Shown here: piece by piece, positions 1 through 8,661 of the stretch
Layout: the number at the start of each line of letters is the position of its first letter
How positions within the stretch are numbered: the stretch's first letter is position 1
Source of the DNA: Micromonospora coxensis
GTDB taxonomy: Bacteria; Actinomycetota; Actinomycetes; Mycobacteriales; Micromonosporaceae
Assembly (NCBI RefSeq): GCF_900090295.1
Contig: NZ_LT607753.1
Coordinates: 3,906,001-3,970,000 of the forward strand
Direction: 5' to 3'
Length of the DNA: 64,000 nt
Notes under the pieces: model-generated
The model's input: the letters and a program-made list of their open reading frames with translations, nothing else
Database searches by the model: none
Told to the model about the DNA's origin: nothing
Translations under genes and position numbers: made by a program

Positions 1-1484
1 CCGGGCGCGCCGCCCACCGGACGGCCCGGTGGCAGCACCGCCACCCCGCCCCCGGTGCTGCCCACACCGCGCACGAACGGCTCCCACACCCGGGGGCGGC
101 CGGTCTGCACCGCCACCCGCGCGCCCAGCGCCATCGCCCGCAGCACCAGCAGTTGCGCCGCGCGTACCCCGCCGACGAGGACCAACCGGGTGCCCTCGGC
201 GCGGAACAGCCGCACGGTCACCGCCCCGCCGTGCCGGTTCGCGCCCACCATCAGGCCCCCGCCGCCGATCGACAGCTCCAACGGCTCCGGCTCCGGGCCG
301 GGCGGGACCGGGCCGCCGGCCACCGCGAGCGGCAGGGTGACGGCCAGCGCGCCGAGCTGCTCGCCGTCGAGCCGGCGCACCTCACCGCCGGCGTCGGAGA
401 CGAGCCGGTGCAGCGCCTGCGCGGCCAGCGCCAGCTCGTCGGGCGTCCAGGCGGTCAGCCGTACCGTCAGCTCGGCCGGCGCCGGGACCGGATCGGCGCC
501 GGCACGCGGACCCGCGCAGAGCGCGACGCTGGTCGCGGTCGCCGGCAGCGCCAGCAGCCGGGACACCAGCCGCCGGCCCAGGTCGGTCCGGGGGTCGGGC
601 CAGCGGGTCAGCCGGAAGCCGGCCTGGAGCAGGTCGCCGGAGCAGACCGCCGGCCAGGTCTCCCGGGTCGCCCGCGCGCCGTCGTGGTGGGCCAGCTCCC
701 CGAGTACGCGCAGCGCGGCGTGCTCACCGAGCGGACGCCCGCCGGCCGGCCCGAGCCGGCGCAGGATCCGGCGTACGGTGCCGGAGAGGGCGCGGCGCAG
801 CTCCTCGTCCGACCAGCCGTCCACCCGCAGCACCCGCACCGCCAGCAGGGCCCGCTCCTGGCCCGGCAGCCGTCCCTCGGTCAACTGCCGATACGACGTG
901 CCGGCCGTGCCGCCCGCCGCGCCGGGCGCGGGCGCCGGGGCGGCGTGCAGGAGGAGCTGGACCCGCACCGGCGGGTGGTCGGGCGCCGCCGGTGGGAGCA
1001 GGGTGGCGGGCGCGGGCAGTGGACGCCGACCGTCGCCGAGCAGGTCGCCCGGGTCGCCCAGTTCGAGCAGGGCGGTCAGCCCGGTCGCGTCGTCGACGAC
1101 GGCGGCCGGTTCGCCGGACAGTTCGGCGGCGCGCACCGCGGCGCCCGGGAGCACCAGGTCCAGCAGGGCGTCCGGGCCGGCGGTCGGGGCGAGCGCGCGC
1201 CGCCGGGTGACGTAGCCCAGGGCGGTGCCCAGCCACTCGAAGAGCCACCGGCCACGCCAGCGCACCCAGGCCGTGGCGAGCAGCGCGCCGGCGGCGAGCA
1301 GGGCGAGCCCGGTCGTCGCGGCGCCCCGGCCGGTGGCCGCGACGACCAGCGCCACCGCGACCTGGGCGGCCACCACCTGGCCGGCGCGGACGGCGGTCGA
1401 CGGGCGGGCGGCCGTCAGCCACTGCGGCGGCAGCGGCTGGCGGTGGACCGCCCCCACCTGCCGTCCGGTCGTGCTCGCCGTCAC
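1..1484 (-). CDS. eccE: Type VII secretion protein EccE, 3' end outside window
   Basis: EccE is a membrane component of the type VII (ESX) secretion machine. The frame opens with GTG at 1484, 7 to 12 bases after a GGAGGA ribosome site, and stays open for 494 codons to the window edge. Near the N-terminus (residues about 32-75) are two closely spaced hydrophobic segments, then a basic stretch (WVRWRGRWLFEWLG), then a long soluble Ala/Leu-rich part, which is the usual EccE plan. The adjacent WXG100 and mycosin genes support the call. The rest of the machine (eccB, eccC, eccD) would lie left of the window. The gene points away from the WXG100 pair, so they share a divergent intergenic region. 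Confidence 0.75.
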   Translation of the reverse strand, partial: MTASTTGRQVGAVHRQPLPPQWLTAARPSTAVRAGQVVAAQVAVALVVAATGRGAATTGLALLAAGALLATAWVRWRGRWLFEWLGTALGYVTRRRALAPTAGPDALLDLVLPGAAVRAAELSGEPAAVVDDATGLTALLELGDPGDLLGDGRRPLPAPATLLPPAAPDHPPVRVQLLLHAAPAPAPGAAGGTAGTSYRQLTEGRLPGQERALLAVRVLRVDGWSDEELRRALSGTVRRILRRLGPAGGRPLGEHAALRVLGELAHHDGARATRETWPAVCSGDLLQAGFRLTRWPDPRTDLGRRLVSRLLALPATATSVALCAGPRAGADPVPAPAELTVRLTAWTPDELALAAQALHRLVSDAGGEVRRLDGEQLGALAVTLPLAVAGGPVPPGPEPEPLELSIGGGGLMVGANRHGGAVTVRLFRAEGTRLVLVGGVRAAQLLVLRAMALGARVAVQTGRPRVWEPFVRGVGSTGGGVAVLPPGRPVGGAP

Positions 1485-1775
1485 CGCGTCTCCTCCGCTC
1501 GACGTGTGGGGCCGCTCGGCTCCGGTGCGCCGGCCGCGACGGGGTCGCGCCGTTCCCGCGACCGCACCGCGACGGCGGCGTGACCCATGGTAAGGGGCCG
1601 CCGGTCCGCCGGTTGTCCACAGGGGAGGGCGAGGGGGTAGCACGACGGCGATCGGGCCGCTACCGTCAGCGACGAGTTCGGCTGACCGTGCGCGCCGGGG
1701 CCACCCGTCCGGCGCAACGTCCACCCTGGACGTGTCGACGGCCGGCCACGATCGAGGAGACGAGGTGACGTCCGG
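1485..1775. promoter_or_regulatory. Divergent promoter region between eccE and WXG100 genes
   Basis: A 291-bp gap between two divergent type VII genes, so promoters for both must be here or very near. I see no convincing -35/-10 pair. One perfect DnaA-box-like nonamer, TTGTCCACA, lies at 1613-1621; being single, it is probably chance. No small ORF here looks real. Confidence 0.35.
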
Positions 1776-2093
1776 GTGTCCCAGACCCAGGCAGAAGCCG
1801 CGGTGATGCAGCAGACCGCCGCGAAGTTCGAGCAGGTGGACCAGTCCCTGCAGAGCATGCTCAGTGGCCTGCTGGCCGAGTTGGAGGTGTTGCAGCAGGC
1901 CTGGCGGGGCGCCGGTGGGCGTTCGTTCGAGCAGGTCAAGCAGCAGTGGTCGCAGGACCAGGCGGCGTTGCAGCGGGCGTTGCGGGAGACCGCGTCGGCG
2001 ATCCGCACCGCCGGCCAGCAGTACGACGCCTCGGACACCGAGGCCGCCGGCCGGGTCGCCGGCACCCACCGCGGCATCCAGTTGCCGCTGTAA
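1776..2093 (+). CDS. WXG100 family type VII substrate (first of pair)
   Basis: A 105-residue helical-hairpin protein of the WXG100 (ESAT-6/CFP-10-like) family, secreted as a dimer by the type VII machine. The turn motif is W-R-G (AWRGAGG, residues about 42-48), flanked by Gln/Glu-rich amphipathic helices. The C-terminal half carries Y-D-A-S-D, which fits the YxxxD/E export signal. Start is GTG at 1776, with GAGGTGA 8 to 14 bases upstream. It is followed after 24 bp by a second WXG100 gene, so the two are probably cotranscribed and pair as a heterodimer. The family call is firm; which gene is EsxA-like or EsxB-like cannot be settled here. Confidence 0.9.
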   Translation: MSQTQAEAAVMQQTAAKFEQVDQSLQSMLSGLLAELEVLQQAWRGAGGRSFEQVKQQWSQDQAALQRALRETASAIRTAGQQYDASDTEAAGRVAGTHRGIQLPL

Positions 2094-2117
2094 CCGCACC
2101 GAGGGGGAGGACATCCG

Positions 2118-2411
2118 ATGGACAACGGTGTGCTGGTCGTCAACTTCGCCGCGCTGCAACAGGCCAGCGCGGACATCCAGAAGGCGTTGAACACGCTCGA
2201 CTCGCAGCTCGGCCAGCTCGAACGGGACGCCGCCCCGTTGGTGGCGAGCTGGGCCGGCGAGGCGCAGCAGGCGTACGAGCAGCGGCAGGCGCGGTGGCGC
2301 TCCGCCTCGCAGGACCTCCAGGCGATGCTGCGGGACATCAAGCTCGCGGTGGACGACTCCGCCGGCGACTACCTCAACACCGAGAAGCGGAACGTCGGCC
2401 TGTTCCAGTGA
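2118..2411 (+). CDS. WXG100 family type VII substrate (second of pair)
   Basis: A 97-residue WXG100 protein with the turn motif W-A-G (SWAGEAQQAY, residues about 45-54) between two helices. The C-terminal part contains Y-L-N-T-E, matching the YxxxD/E secretion signal. A strong ribosome site (GAGGGGGAGG) precedes the ATG by about 5 bases. It is the likely dimer partner of the gene 24 bp upstream and a substrate of the machine that includes the neighbouring EccE. A G+C-rich inverted repeat follows the stop codon. Confidence 0.9.
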   Translation: MDNGVLVVNFAALQQASADIQKALNTLDSQLGQLERDAAPLVASWAGEAQQAYEQRQARWRSASQDLQAMLRDIKLAVDDSAGDYLNTEKRNVGLFQ

Positions 2412-2421
2412 GACCGGCCGC

Positions 2422-2458
2422 GCGGCGGCGCCCGACCATCCCGTCGGCGCGCCGCCGC
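2422..2458 (+). terminator. Possible hairpin terminator after WXG100 pair
   Basis: A perfect 10-bp inverted repeat (GCGGCGGCGC at 2422-2431, complement at 2449-2458) with a 17-nt loop lies 10 bp past the stop codon. No T-tract follows, as is common in high-GC actinobacteria, so the call rests on position and symmetry only. Confidence 0.35.
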
Positions 2459-2629
2459 CGTCGTTCCCGGCCCCGCCCGCGCCGCGCCCACCGTGGCTGC
2501 GGCCGGCCGGCCGTGCTGAGCCGTGCGGCTCCGGACGGCCGAGCCCGTGCGTCGGACCAGCAGGTGCTCGACGACGGTGTCCTGGCAGACCCGGACCCGG
2601 TAGGCCGGGCTGTGGGTCAGGGTTCCCGG

Positions 2630-3877
2630 TCAGGCCGGGCCGGCCGGGCGCCAACCGCGCCGCACGCCGCGCGGCAGCACCAGCGCCAGCAGGACCGCCG
2701 CCGCCACCGCCGCGCCGGTGACCCCGGCGACCAGCAGCGCCCGGTCCCGGGCCGCAGCCCGCCGGTCCGACCGGGCGAGCAGCGCCGGGTCCGGGCGGTC
2801 CGCCGGCAGGGTGGCCGGCGGGCGGTACGCCACCGGCCCGGAGCCGGTGTCGGCGACCGCCCGGTACGGGTTGAGCACCCCGGCGCCGTACCCGCCGCGG
2901 TCGCCGGGCGCCGGGTCGGCGGTGCTCACGATCCGCTCCGCCACCTGCGCGGCGGTCAGATCGGGCCGGTACTGCCGGATCAGCGCCGCCGTGGCCGCCA
3001 CGAAGGGTGCCGCGTAGCTGGTGCCCTCCGCCCGGTGGTGTCCCTGCCCCGGCGCGGCCATCAGCACGTCACTGCCGGGCGCGACCAGGTCGACGTACGG
3101 ACCGGTCTGGGAGAAGTCCGCCCGCAGGCCGTCGGCGCCGATCGCCCCCACCCCGAGCACGCCCTCGTAGGCGGCCGGGTACGGGCGGGGGTCACCGCTG
3201 TCGTGCAGGTTGCCGGCGGCGGCCACCACCACCACGTCCCGGCGTACCGCGTAGCCGACCGCCGCGCGGACGGCCGGGTCGTCCGCGTACAGCACCACGG
3301 AGAGGTTCAGCACGTCGGCGTCGTGGTCCACGGCCCACCGGATGGCCCGGGCGAACTCCGTCGCGCTGACCGTCCGCCCCGACTCGCGTCCCTCGACGAC
3401 CTGCTGCTCGCTGACCCGTACCGGCAGGATGCGGGCCCGGGGCGCGAGCCCCTGGAAGGCGACGCCGTCGCCGGGGGCCGCCGCGATGATGCTGGCCACC
3501 CCGGTCCCGTGACCGGCGCAGTCGCGCCCGCCGTCACCGCCCGGGTCGAGGAAGTCCGCCCCGGCGAGCACCTGACCCCGCAGTTGCGGGTGCCGCGGGT
3601 CCACCCCGGAGTCGATCACCGCGACGGTGACCCCGGCGCCGGTGGCCAGGGGCGCGAGGCGGTCCGGGGCGTACCGCTGCTGGGTCCAGGGCGGGGCGGC
3701 GACGGCGCGGGCCGGGGCGAGCGGGGCGGTGCACCCGGGCGCGGGCGCGCGGGCCGTCACGGACCCCGGCACGGCGGCGCGGGCCGGGGTGACCGACGAC
3801 ACGGCGACGGCCGGGAGCCCGGTCAGCAGGGCTGCGGCCAGGACCGCGACGGCCGGTCGCGTGCTGGGCCGGTACAT
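2630..3877 (-). CDS. mycP: Mycosin, type VII-associated subtilisin protease
   Basis: A membrane-anchored S8 serine protease of the mycosin family, which sits on the outer face of the type VII secretion system. The order is an N-terminal signal peptide (residues about 7-34), a catalytic domain with Asp89 (VIDSGVDPRHP), His123 (CAGHGTGVAS), Asn223 (AAGNL) and Ser287 (EGTSYAAPF), a Pro/Arg-rich linker, and a C-terminal membrane helix (about 381-402) with a short basic tail. All triad residues are present, so it should be active. ATG at 3877 has GGAGG 6 bases upstream. It converges on the WXG100 genes and diverges from the SseB-like gene. Confidence 0.92.
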   Translation of the reverse strand: MYRPSTRPAVAVLAAALLTGLPAVAVSSVTPARAAVPGSVTARAPAPGCTAPLAPARAVAAPPWTQQRYAPDRLAPLATGAGVTVAVIDSGVDPRHPQLRGQVLAGADFLDPGGDGGRDCAGHGTGVASIIAAAPGDGVAFQGLAPRARILPVRVSEQQVVEGRESGRTVSATEFARAIRWAVDHDADVLNLSVVLYADDPAVRAAVGYAVRRDVVVVAAAGNLHDSGDPRPYPAAYEGVLGVGAIGADGLRADFSQTGPYVDLVAPGSDVLMAAPGQGHHRAEGTSYAAPFVAATAALIRQYRPDLTAAQVAERIVSTADPAPGDRGGYGAGVLNPYRAVADTGSGPVAYRPPATLPADRPDPALLARSDRRAAARDRALLVAGVTGAAVAAAVLLALVLPRGVRRGWRPAGPA

Positions 3878-3961
3878 CGACCGCCTCCGTATCGTGTCGA
3901 CTCCGGAACGGGATGTTATCGCCCCGAGGTCGCGGCGGCGGCCCGCCGCCGGTCCAACCCA

Positions 3962-3989
3962 TTGTGATCTTGTTCGTACCTTGTAGGTT
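3962..3989 (+). promoter_or_regulatory. Candidate sigma-70-type promoter of SseB-like gene
   Basis: TTGTGA at 3962-3967 and TAGGTT at 3984-3989 are separated by 16 bp, about 40 bp ahead of the SseB-like start codon. The pair resembles an actinobacterial housekeeping promoter and lies in the intergenic gap with the divergent mycosin gene. This is an inspection call only. Confidence 0.35.
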
Positions 3990-4031
3990 GTACGCGATGC
4001 CTATGGCCTGTTAGCGGGAGGAGAGGTGGCC

Positions 4032-7000
4032 GTGACCGACTGGGAGCCGGCTACCGAGGTCGAGGCGGCGATGCGGGACGCGCTGCGCGCCGACGACCAG
4101 CAACTCTACTTCCGCATCCTGGCCGGCACCGACCTGTTCCTCCCGGTCTCCGCGCAGGCGCTGGCCGGCGAGGCGCCGATGGGCTGGGGCACCTGGACCA
4201 CCGGCGGCCGGACCCACGTGCTCGCCTTCACCTCGCCCGCCGCGATGCGCGCCTGTCTCGGCGCCGACGCCGGTCCCAGCCGGCGCAGCCCGTACGCCGA
4301 CCTCGCCGCCGCCTGGCCCCACCACGAGTGGTGGCTGGCGGTCAACCCGGGCCTGCCGGTCGAGGGCTACCTCCCGGCCTGGTTCGTCTCGCAGCTTTCC
4401 CGGGGCGACGTGCGGCTGCCCGGCCGCACCATGGGCGCCCGCGCCCGGCTGGAGCGGGTGGAGTCGCTCGCCGCCGAGCAGCCGGGCGCCGGTCCCGCGG
4501 ATGCCTGGGGCCAGCCGCAGCCGCCTGCGGCGATCGGCGGTGTTCCCGACGCTCCGCCCGCCCGGCCGGCCACCGGCCAGGTCCCGCACCCGGCGCGGGC
4601 CGCCCACGGCCCCGGTGCCGCCCCGGCGCGTACGCCCGGTGGGCAACCGACCGTCCCCGCCCCCGCGACCCGCCCGGAGGCCGTACCGGCCGATGCCGGG
4701 GACCCGGCGAACGGCGAGCCCGGCCCCCGGCCCGACCCGCGTGACGGCGGTGCGGGCCGGCCGGGCCCCGCCTGGCCGATCCCACCGCGGCGTCGTCTGC
4801 TCGCCGAGGGCGCGGGCGCCCGGTCCACCGGGGACGAGGGCCCGCCCAACGGGCACAGTTCCTTCTTCGAGCCGGCCTCCGGCCGGAGCGCGGCGGCGCG
4901 GGCGTTCCGCGACAATCCGCTGCGCTCGGGCGAACGGGCCGCCCCGCCACTGCGGCCCGGACTCGGCGGCCAGCCGTTCCCCCGCCGCCGTCCGGCCGGC
5001 CAGCCGGGCGACGACCCGACCCGCGCGTTCCGGATGGACACCGACCAGGCGAGGACGCCCCCGGTCCCCGGGCCGGGGACGAACGGCTCGCGGCCCGAAC
5101 GGCCGGCGGAGGCGCCCACCCAGGCCTTCCGGGCACCCGGCGCCGAGGCCACCGAGGCCCTGCCACGACGCCGGCCGACGCCCGCGCCGACACCGGCCGA
5201 GGAGCCCACCCAGCCGCTGACCGACCCGGCTCCGCGCCCGGTGCCCGCGCCGACCCCGGTGGAGGAGGTGGCGCAGCAGACGCCCGTGTCGTACGCCGAA
5301 CCGGTCTCCGCGCCGCCCGCGCCGCGCCGGGGCTTCTCGCCCATCGTCATCGAGGGCACCGTCATCGAGTCCCGCGACCTGCCCGTCTCCGACGAGCCCG
5401 CGCCGGCGCCCGCGCCCCGGCCCGCCGCGCCGCCGGTCGACACCGGTCGGGACGAGCCCCCGGCCGGCTCCGACGCACCCCCGCACGGCACCCCGGGTGG
5501 CCCGCTCACCGCCCCGTACGGCCCCGAGGCCGAGGAGCCGACCGTGCCGGTCGTCCCCGCCTCCGGCGAACCGACCCGGCCGATCTCGCCGGCCGCCGGG
5601 GCGGTCCCGCCGCAGCGCCCGGCCGCGCCGGACGCGGAGGGCCCCACCGAACCCCTCGACTCGCTCTTCGCCGACCGGTCCGTGGACCGCGCCGAACCGA
5701 CCATGTCGCTCGGTTCGGTCGACCGTGCCGAGCCGACGGTGCCGCTCGCCTCGCCCGACCGGGCCGAGCCGACGGTGTCGTTCGGTGCGCAGGACCGGGC
5801 GGAGTCGACGGTGCCGCTCGCCTCGCCGGACCCGGCCGACCCGACCGTGTCGCTCTTCGCCGACCGGCCCGGGGCGGTGGACCGCGCCGATCCGACGGTG
5901 CCGCTCGCCTCGCCCGACCGGGCCGACCCGACGGTGTCGTTCGGTGCGCAGGACCGGGCGGAGTCGACGGTGCCGCTCGCCTCGCCCGACCGCGCCGACC
6001 CGACGGTGCCGCTCGCCCCGCCGGACCCGGCCGAGCCGACCGTGTCGCTCTTCGCCGACCGGTCGGCGGTGGCCTCGGCGGACGGTGGCGCCGCGCCGGT
6101 GACCTCCGCTGCCGAATCGGCGACGCCGGCCGACCCGGCGACGGTGGTGAGCCCCGCACCCGAGCCGACCCCCGCCGCTCCCGTTCCGAACGACCTCCAC
6201 CCGCCGGTGACCTCACCCGTGGGTGAGGCGTACCCGCTGGACGAGGTGTACCCGGTGGACGGCGGCGCCGGGGAGGCGGTGCGAGCCGCACCGGAGCCCG
6301 CCGTCCTCCCACCGCCCGCCGACCCGGGGTTCCTGCCGGCGAACGAGGTCGAGGAGGAGTTGCTGGACGCCGCGGGCGTCGGCAGCACCGACACCTTCCT
6401 GTCGACCCTGCTGCTGGCCCGGGTGCTGCTGCCCGTCGCCCCGGACTCGGCCCCCGGCAGTCGCCCCGGCGACCCCGGCTTCGTCTGGCGTACCGAGGAA
6501 CTGGACGGGGAGCGCTACGTGGTGGTGCACACCTCGCCGGAGCGGCTGGCCGATCACGCCGACGCGGCCGTGGAGACGGTCGAGGTCCGGTTCGTGCAGC
6601 TGATCCGGCGCTGGCCGGACGAGCAGTGGTCGTTCGCGGTCAACCCGGGCACACCGGTCGGGGCGAAGCTGCCGGGTGAGCAGATCGTCGCGTTGGCCAA
6701 CTGGGCGGCCGAGATGGGGCTCGGCGACGACGCCGAGCCGGAGGCGGCGACCGAGCCGGCGCCGGCCGATACCCCCCGGTACGTCCCGACGGCCAACGAC
6801 CCCACCAAGCCCGTGGTGATGCAGAAGGCGATCGCCCCGAGCCAGCTCGCGTACTACCTGGAGCGTGGCTACGACCGGGTGTCCGGCTTCGTGCACCGGG
6901 CCAACGAGCTGGCCCACCTGACCACCCCGGCCCAGCTGCACGACGCGCTCGGCCTCGGCTACCCGGACTCCCCCTTCGCCCGGGACGCCGAGACGATCTA

Positions 7001-7289
7001 CGTGCTGCGCTGGCCGGCGTACCGGCCGAGCCTCTACCGCATCCCGTACGGGGGGCAGAACGAGGCCGCCATGCGGGCGATGGAGGGGTGGGTCATCGAG
7101 CGCGCGCCGTTCCGGGGCAACGGGTTCGCGCCGGGCGAGAGCAGCGACGTGGTGGCCGAGTTCAAGGTGGACAGCGCCCGGTTGCCGCACGGCGCGCAGC
7201 TCTGGCGCCTCGGCGCGGACGGCAGCGAGCGGGTGATCGCCATCCTCGACACCGACACGCTGGTGTGGCGACAGGTGGGTGAGCCGTGA
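4032..7289 (+). CDS. Large SseB-domain protein of the type VII locus
   Basis: A roughly 1085-residue protein. An SseB-like domain is at residues about 5-140 (WLAVNPGLPVEGYLP) and a second copy at about 775-900 (WSFAVNPGTPVGAKLP); a distinct globular C-terminal domain occupies about 935-1085. Between the first two lies a 600-residue Pro/Ala-rich linker with some 17 acidic-Pro-Thr motifs such as EPTQPL, DPTRAF and EPTVSL. SseB domains are known from secretion-linked proteins, but the function here is unknown. I place the start at GTG 4032, because GGGAGGAG ends 8 bases before it; GTG 4026 in the same frame is too close to that site. It overlaps the next gene by 4 bp (GTGA). A link to type VII secretion is inferred from position. 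Confidence 0.7.
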   Translation: MTDWEPATEVEAAMRDALRADDQQLYFRILAGTDLFLPVSAQALAGEAPMGWGTWTTGGRTHVLAFTSPAAMRACLGADAGPSRRSPYADLAAAWPHHEWWLAVNPGLPVEGYLPAWFVSQLSRGDVRLPGRTMGARARLERVESLAAEQPGAGPADAWGQPQPPAAIGGVPDAPPARPATGQVPHPARAAHGPGAAPARTPGGQPTVPAPATRPEAVPADAGDPANGEPGPRPDPRDGGAGRPGPAWPIPPRRRLLAEGAGARSTGDEGPPNGHSSFFEPASGRSAAARAFRDNPLRSGERAAPPLRPGLGGQPFPRRRPAGQPGDDPTRAFRMDTDQARTPPVPGPGTNGSRPERPAEAPTQAFRAPGAEATEALPRRRPTPAPTPAEEPTQPLTDPAPRPVPAPTPVEEVAQQTPVSYAEPVSAPPAPRRGFSPIVIEGTVIESRDLPVSDEPAPAPAPRPAAPPVDTGRDEPPAGSDAPPHGTPGGPLTAPYGPEAEEPTVPVVPASGEPTRPISPAAGAVPPQRPAAPDAEGPTEPLDSLFADRSVDRAEPTMSLGSVDRAEPTVPLASPDRAEPTVSFGAQDRAESTVPLASPDPADPTVSLFADRPGAVDRADPTVPLASPDRADPTVSFGAQDRAESTVPLASPDRADPTVPLAPPDPAEPTVSLFADRSAVASADGGAAPVTSAAESATPADPATVVSPAPEPTPAAPVPNDLHPPVTSPVGEAYPLDEVYPVDGGAGEAVRAAPEPAVLPPPADPGFLPANEVEEELLDAAGVGSTDTFLSTLLLARVLLPVAPDSAPGSRPGDPGFVWRTEELDGERYVVVHTSPERLADHADAAVETVEVRFVQLIRRWPDEQWSFAVNPGTPVGAKLPGEQIVALANWAAEMGLGDDAEPEAATEPAPADTPRYVPTANDPTKPVVMQKAIAPSQLAYYLERGYDRVSGFVHRANELAHLTTPAQLHDALGLGYPDSPFARDAETIYVLRWPAYRPSLYRIPYGGQNEAAMRAMEGWVIERAPFRGNGFAPGESSDVVAEFKVDSARLPHGAQLWRLGADGSERVIAILDTDTLVWRQVGEP
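5640..6080 (+). repeat. Tandem repeats inside SseB-like gene
   Basis: A coding repeat region in which a short unit encoding D-R-A-(E/D)-P-T-V-(P/S)-(L/F) recurs about eleven times. Two blocks of over 100 bp (about 5718-5830 and 5880-5990) are nearly identical. All units keep frame. Such arrays expand and contract by slippage or recombination, so copy number probably differs between strains. Confidence 0.85.
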
Positions 7290-7651
7290 CGCGCGACGGT
7301 TACGTCGCCCGCTGGCGCGGGCGCGAGTACCAGGCCAGCCCCGACGGCGACGACGTCCGGATCTACCAGCCCGAGCCCGGTGAGGGCTTCGAGGAGGTAC
7401 GCCCCGGCCGGTACGTGCGGGTCCTGCCGGCCACCGAGGTGGAGGAGCTGGCGTACGTGCGGACCACCTGCACCTGGCAGGGTCAGCCGTTCATCGTCCT
7501 CGGCGAGCACGACGGCTGGCTGCGGGTGGAGTACACCGGTGGTCGCTGGCCGGTGGCGAAGGCGATGGGCCTGGAGGTCTTCGACTTCGGCGTCTACCAG
7601 GGCTGGGCCCCCGCCGCCGAGGTGGCCGATCTACGCGAGCAGCGGGTCTGA
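7286..7651 (+). CDS. Conserved hypothetical protein, partner of SseB-like protein
   Basis: A soluble acidic 121-residue protein rich in aromatic and charged residues (YVARWRGREYQASPDGDD near the N-terminus). No membrane segment or signal peptide is seen and I do not recognise the family. Its GTG overlaps the stop codon of the SseB-like gene in a GTGA, which implies translational coupling and a shared function. It ends 1 bp before the end of the convergent hydrolase gene. Confidence 0.65.
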   Translation: MTRDGYVARWRGREYQASPDGDDVRIYQPEPGEGFEEVRPGRYVRVLPATEVEELAYVRTTCTWQGQPFIVLGEHDGWLRVEYTGGRWPVAKAMGLEVFDFGVYQGWAPAAEVADLREQRV

Positions 7652-7652
7652 G

Positions 7653-8585
7653 TCAGGACTTCGTCCAGCGCAGGATCTCGCCGAGCACCACCTCGCGGGC
7701 CTCGACGTGCGGGAAGTGCCCCACCCCGTCGAGCAGCCGCCACTCGTACGGGGCGCTGACGTAACGGCCGGAGCCCTGGGCGGTCCGGGGCAGCGAGGCG
7801 GCGTCGAGCGCGCCGTGCAGTTGCAGGGTGGGCGTGACGAGGGGCTTCTGCATCAGCCGGACGAAGCGGTAGCCGTGCAGCCGCAGCACCGACCGGAACG
7901 CCCACCGGTAGCCCTCCATCGCGCAGAAGGCGGCCTGCGGGATCTGGATCGCCTCCCGGCAGCACCGCGCGTACGCCTCGAAGTCCGGGCTGTGGGTCCA
8001 GCGGGGGCCGCCCCAGCGGCGCAGGATCTCCTCGACGGCGGCTCCGCCGTCCCGGGTCAGCACGTGCTCGTAGCGGGGGAGTTGGAACTTCAGCGTCGGC
8101 GTGGAGGCGGTGAACTGCCCGCGCGGGTCGGCGAAGATGGCTGCGCGCAGCCGCAGCGGGTGCGGTGCCCCGAGCACCACGAGCCGCCGGACCAGGGTGG
8201 GGTGGAACGACGCGGCGGTCCAGCCGATCAGGCCGCCCGCGCCGGTGCCGACCACGGTCGCGGACCGCTCGCCGAGGGCGCGGATCAGCCCGGCGACGTC
8301 GGCGGCGAGGGTGTAGCCGTCGTACCCCCGGGGTGGCTTGTCGCTGGCGCCGTAGCCGCGCAGGTCGACGGCGACCGCCCGGAAGCCGGCGTCGGCGACC
8401 GCCGGGAGGATCTCGTGCCAGGCCCACCAGTACTCGGGGAAGCCGTGCAGGAAGAGCACCATCGGTCCGGTCCCGGCCTCCACGACGTGGAACCGGCTGC
8501 CGTTCGCGCCGACGAAGCGGTGCGTCCACGGCCCCTCGGTCAGGACGCAGGACTCGTCGACGGCCCCGCCACGCTGCTCGGTCAT
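7653..8585 (-). CDS. Epoxide-hydrolase-like alpha/beta-hydrolase lacking nucleophile
   Basis: An alpha/beta-hydrolase fold protein of 310 residues, in the epoxide hydrolase / haloalkane dehalogenase branch. HGFPE (residues 47-51) supplies the oxyanion segment, D261 the expected acid position and H290 (GVGHFPH) the catalytic histidine. The nucleophile elbow, usually G-H-D-W-G-G, reads G-T-G-A-G-G at 113-118, so residue 115 is Gly where the Asp nucleophile should be. The protein may be catalytically dead or use other chemistry. Mycobacteria carry an EphE-type gene in a similar chromosomal neighbourhood (from memory). Start is ATG 8585. Confidence 0.75.
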   Translation of the reverse strand: MTEQRGGAVDESCVLTEGPWTHRFVGANGSRFHVVEAGTGPMVLFLHGFPEYWWAWHEILPAVADAGFRAVAVDLRGYGASDKPPRGYDGYTLAADVAGLIRALGERSATVVGTGAGGLIGWTAASFHPTLVRRLVVLGAPHPLRLRAAIFADPRGQFTASTPTLKFQLPRYEHVLTRDGGAAVEEILRRWGGPRWTHSPDFEAYARCCREAIQIPQAAFCAMEGYRWAFRSVLRLHGYRFVRLMQKPLVTPTLQLHGALDAASLPRTAQGSGRYVSAPYEWRLLDGVGHFPHVEAREVVLGEILRWTKS

Positions 8586-8661
8586 GTGCCACAGCCTAGG
8601 GCCCCGGTGCCGGTGGTCCGTTCCGCCGATGCGCCGGGTGGCCGGGACCGCTCGGCCGGGG

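Noticed and set aside
724..1620. A 298-codon minus-strand frame overlapping the eccE start
   Set aside because: Arg/Pro/Gly-rich out-of-frame shadow. The GTG 1484 frame gives a coherent EccE with membrane helices and a good ribosome site.
1613..1621. DnaA box as part of a replication origin
   Set aside because: Single TTGTCCACA without a cluster and without dnaA/dnaN nearby.
5640..6080. CRISPR-like array
   Set aside because: The repeats are in-frame coding repeats without spacers of regular unique sequence; no cas genes anywhere in the window.
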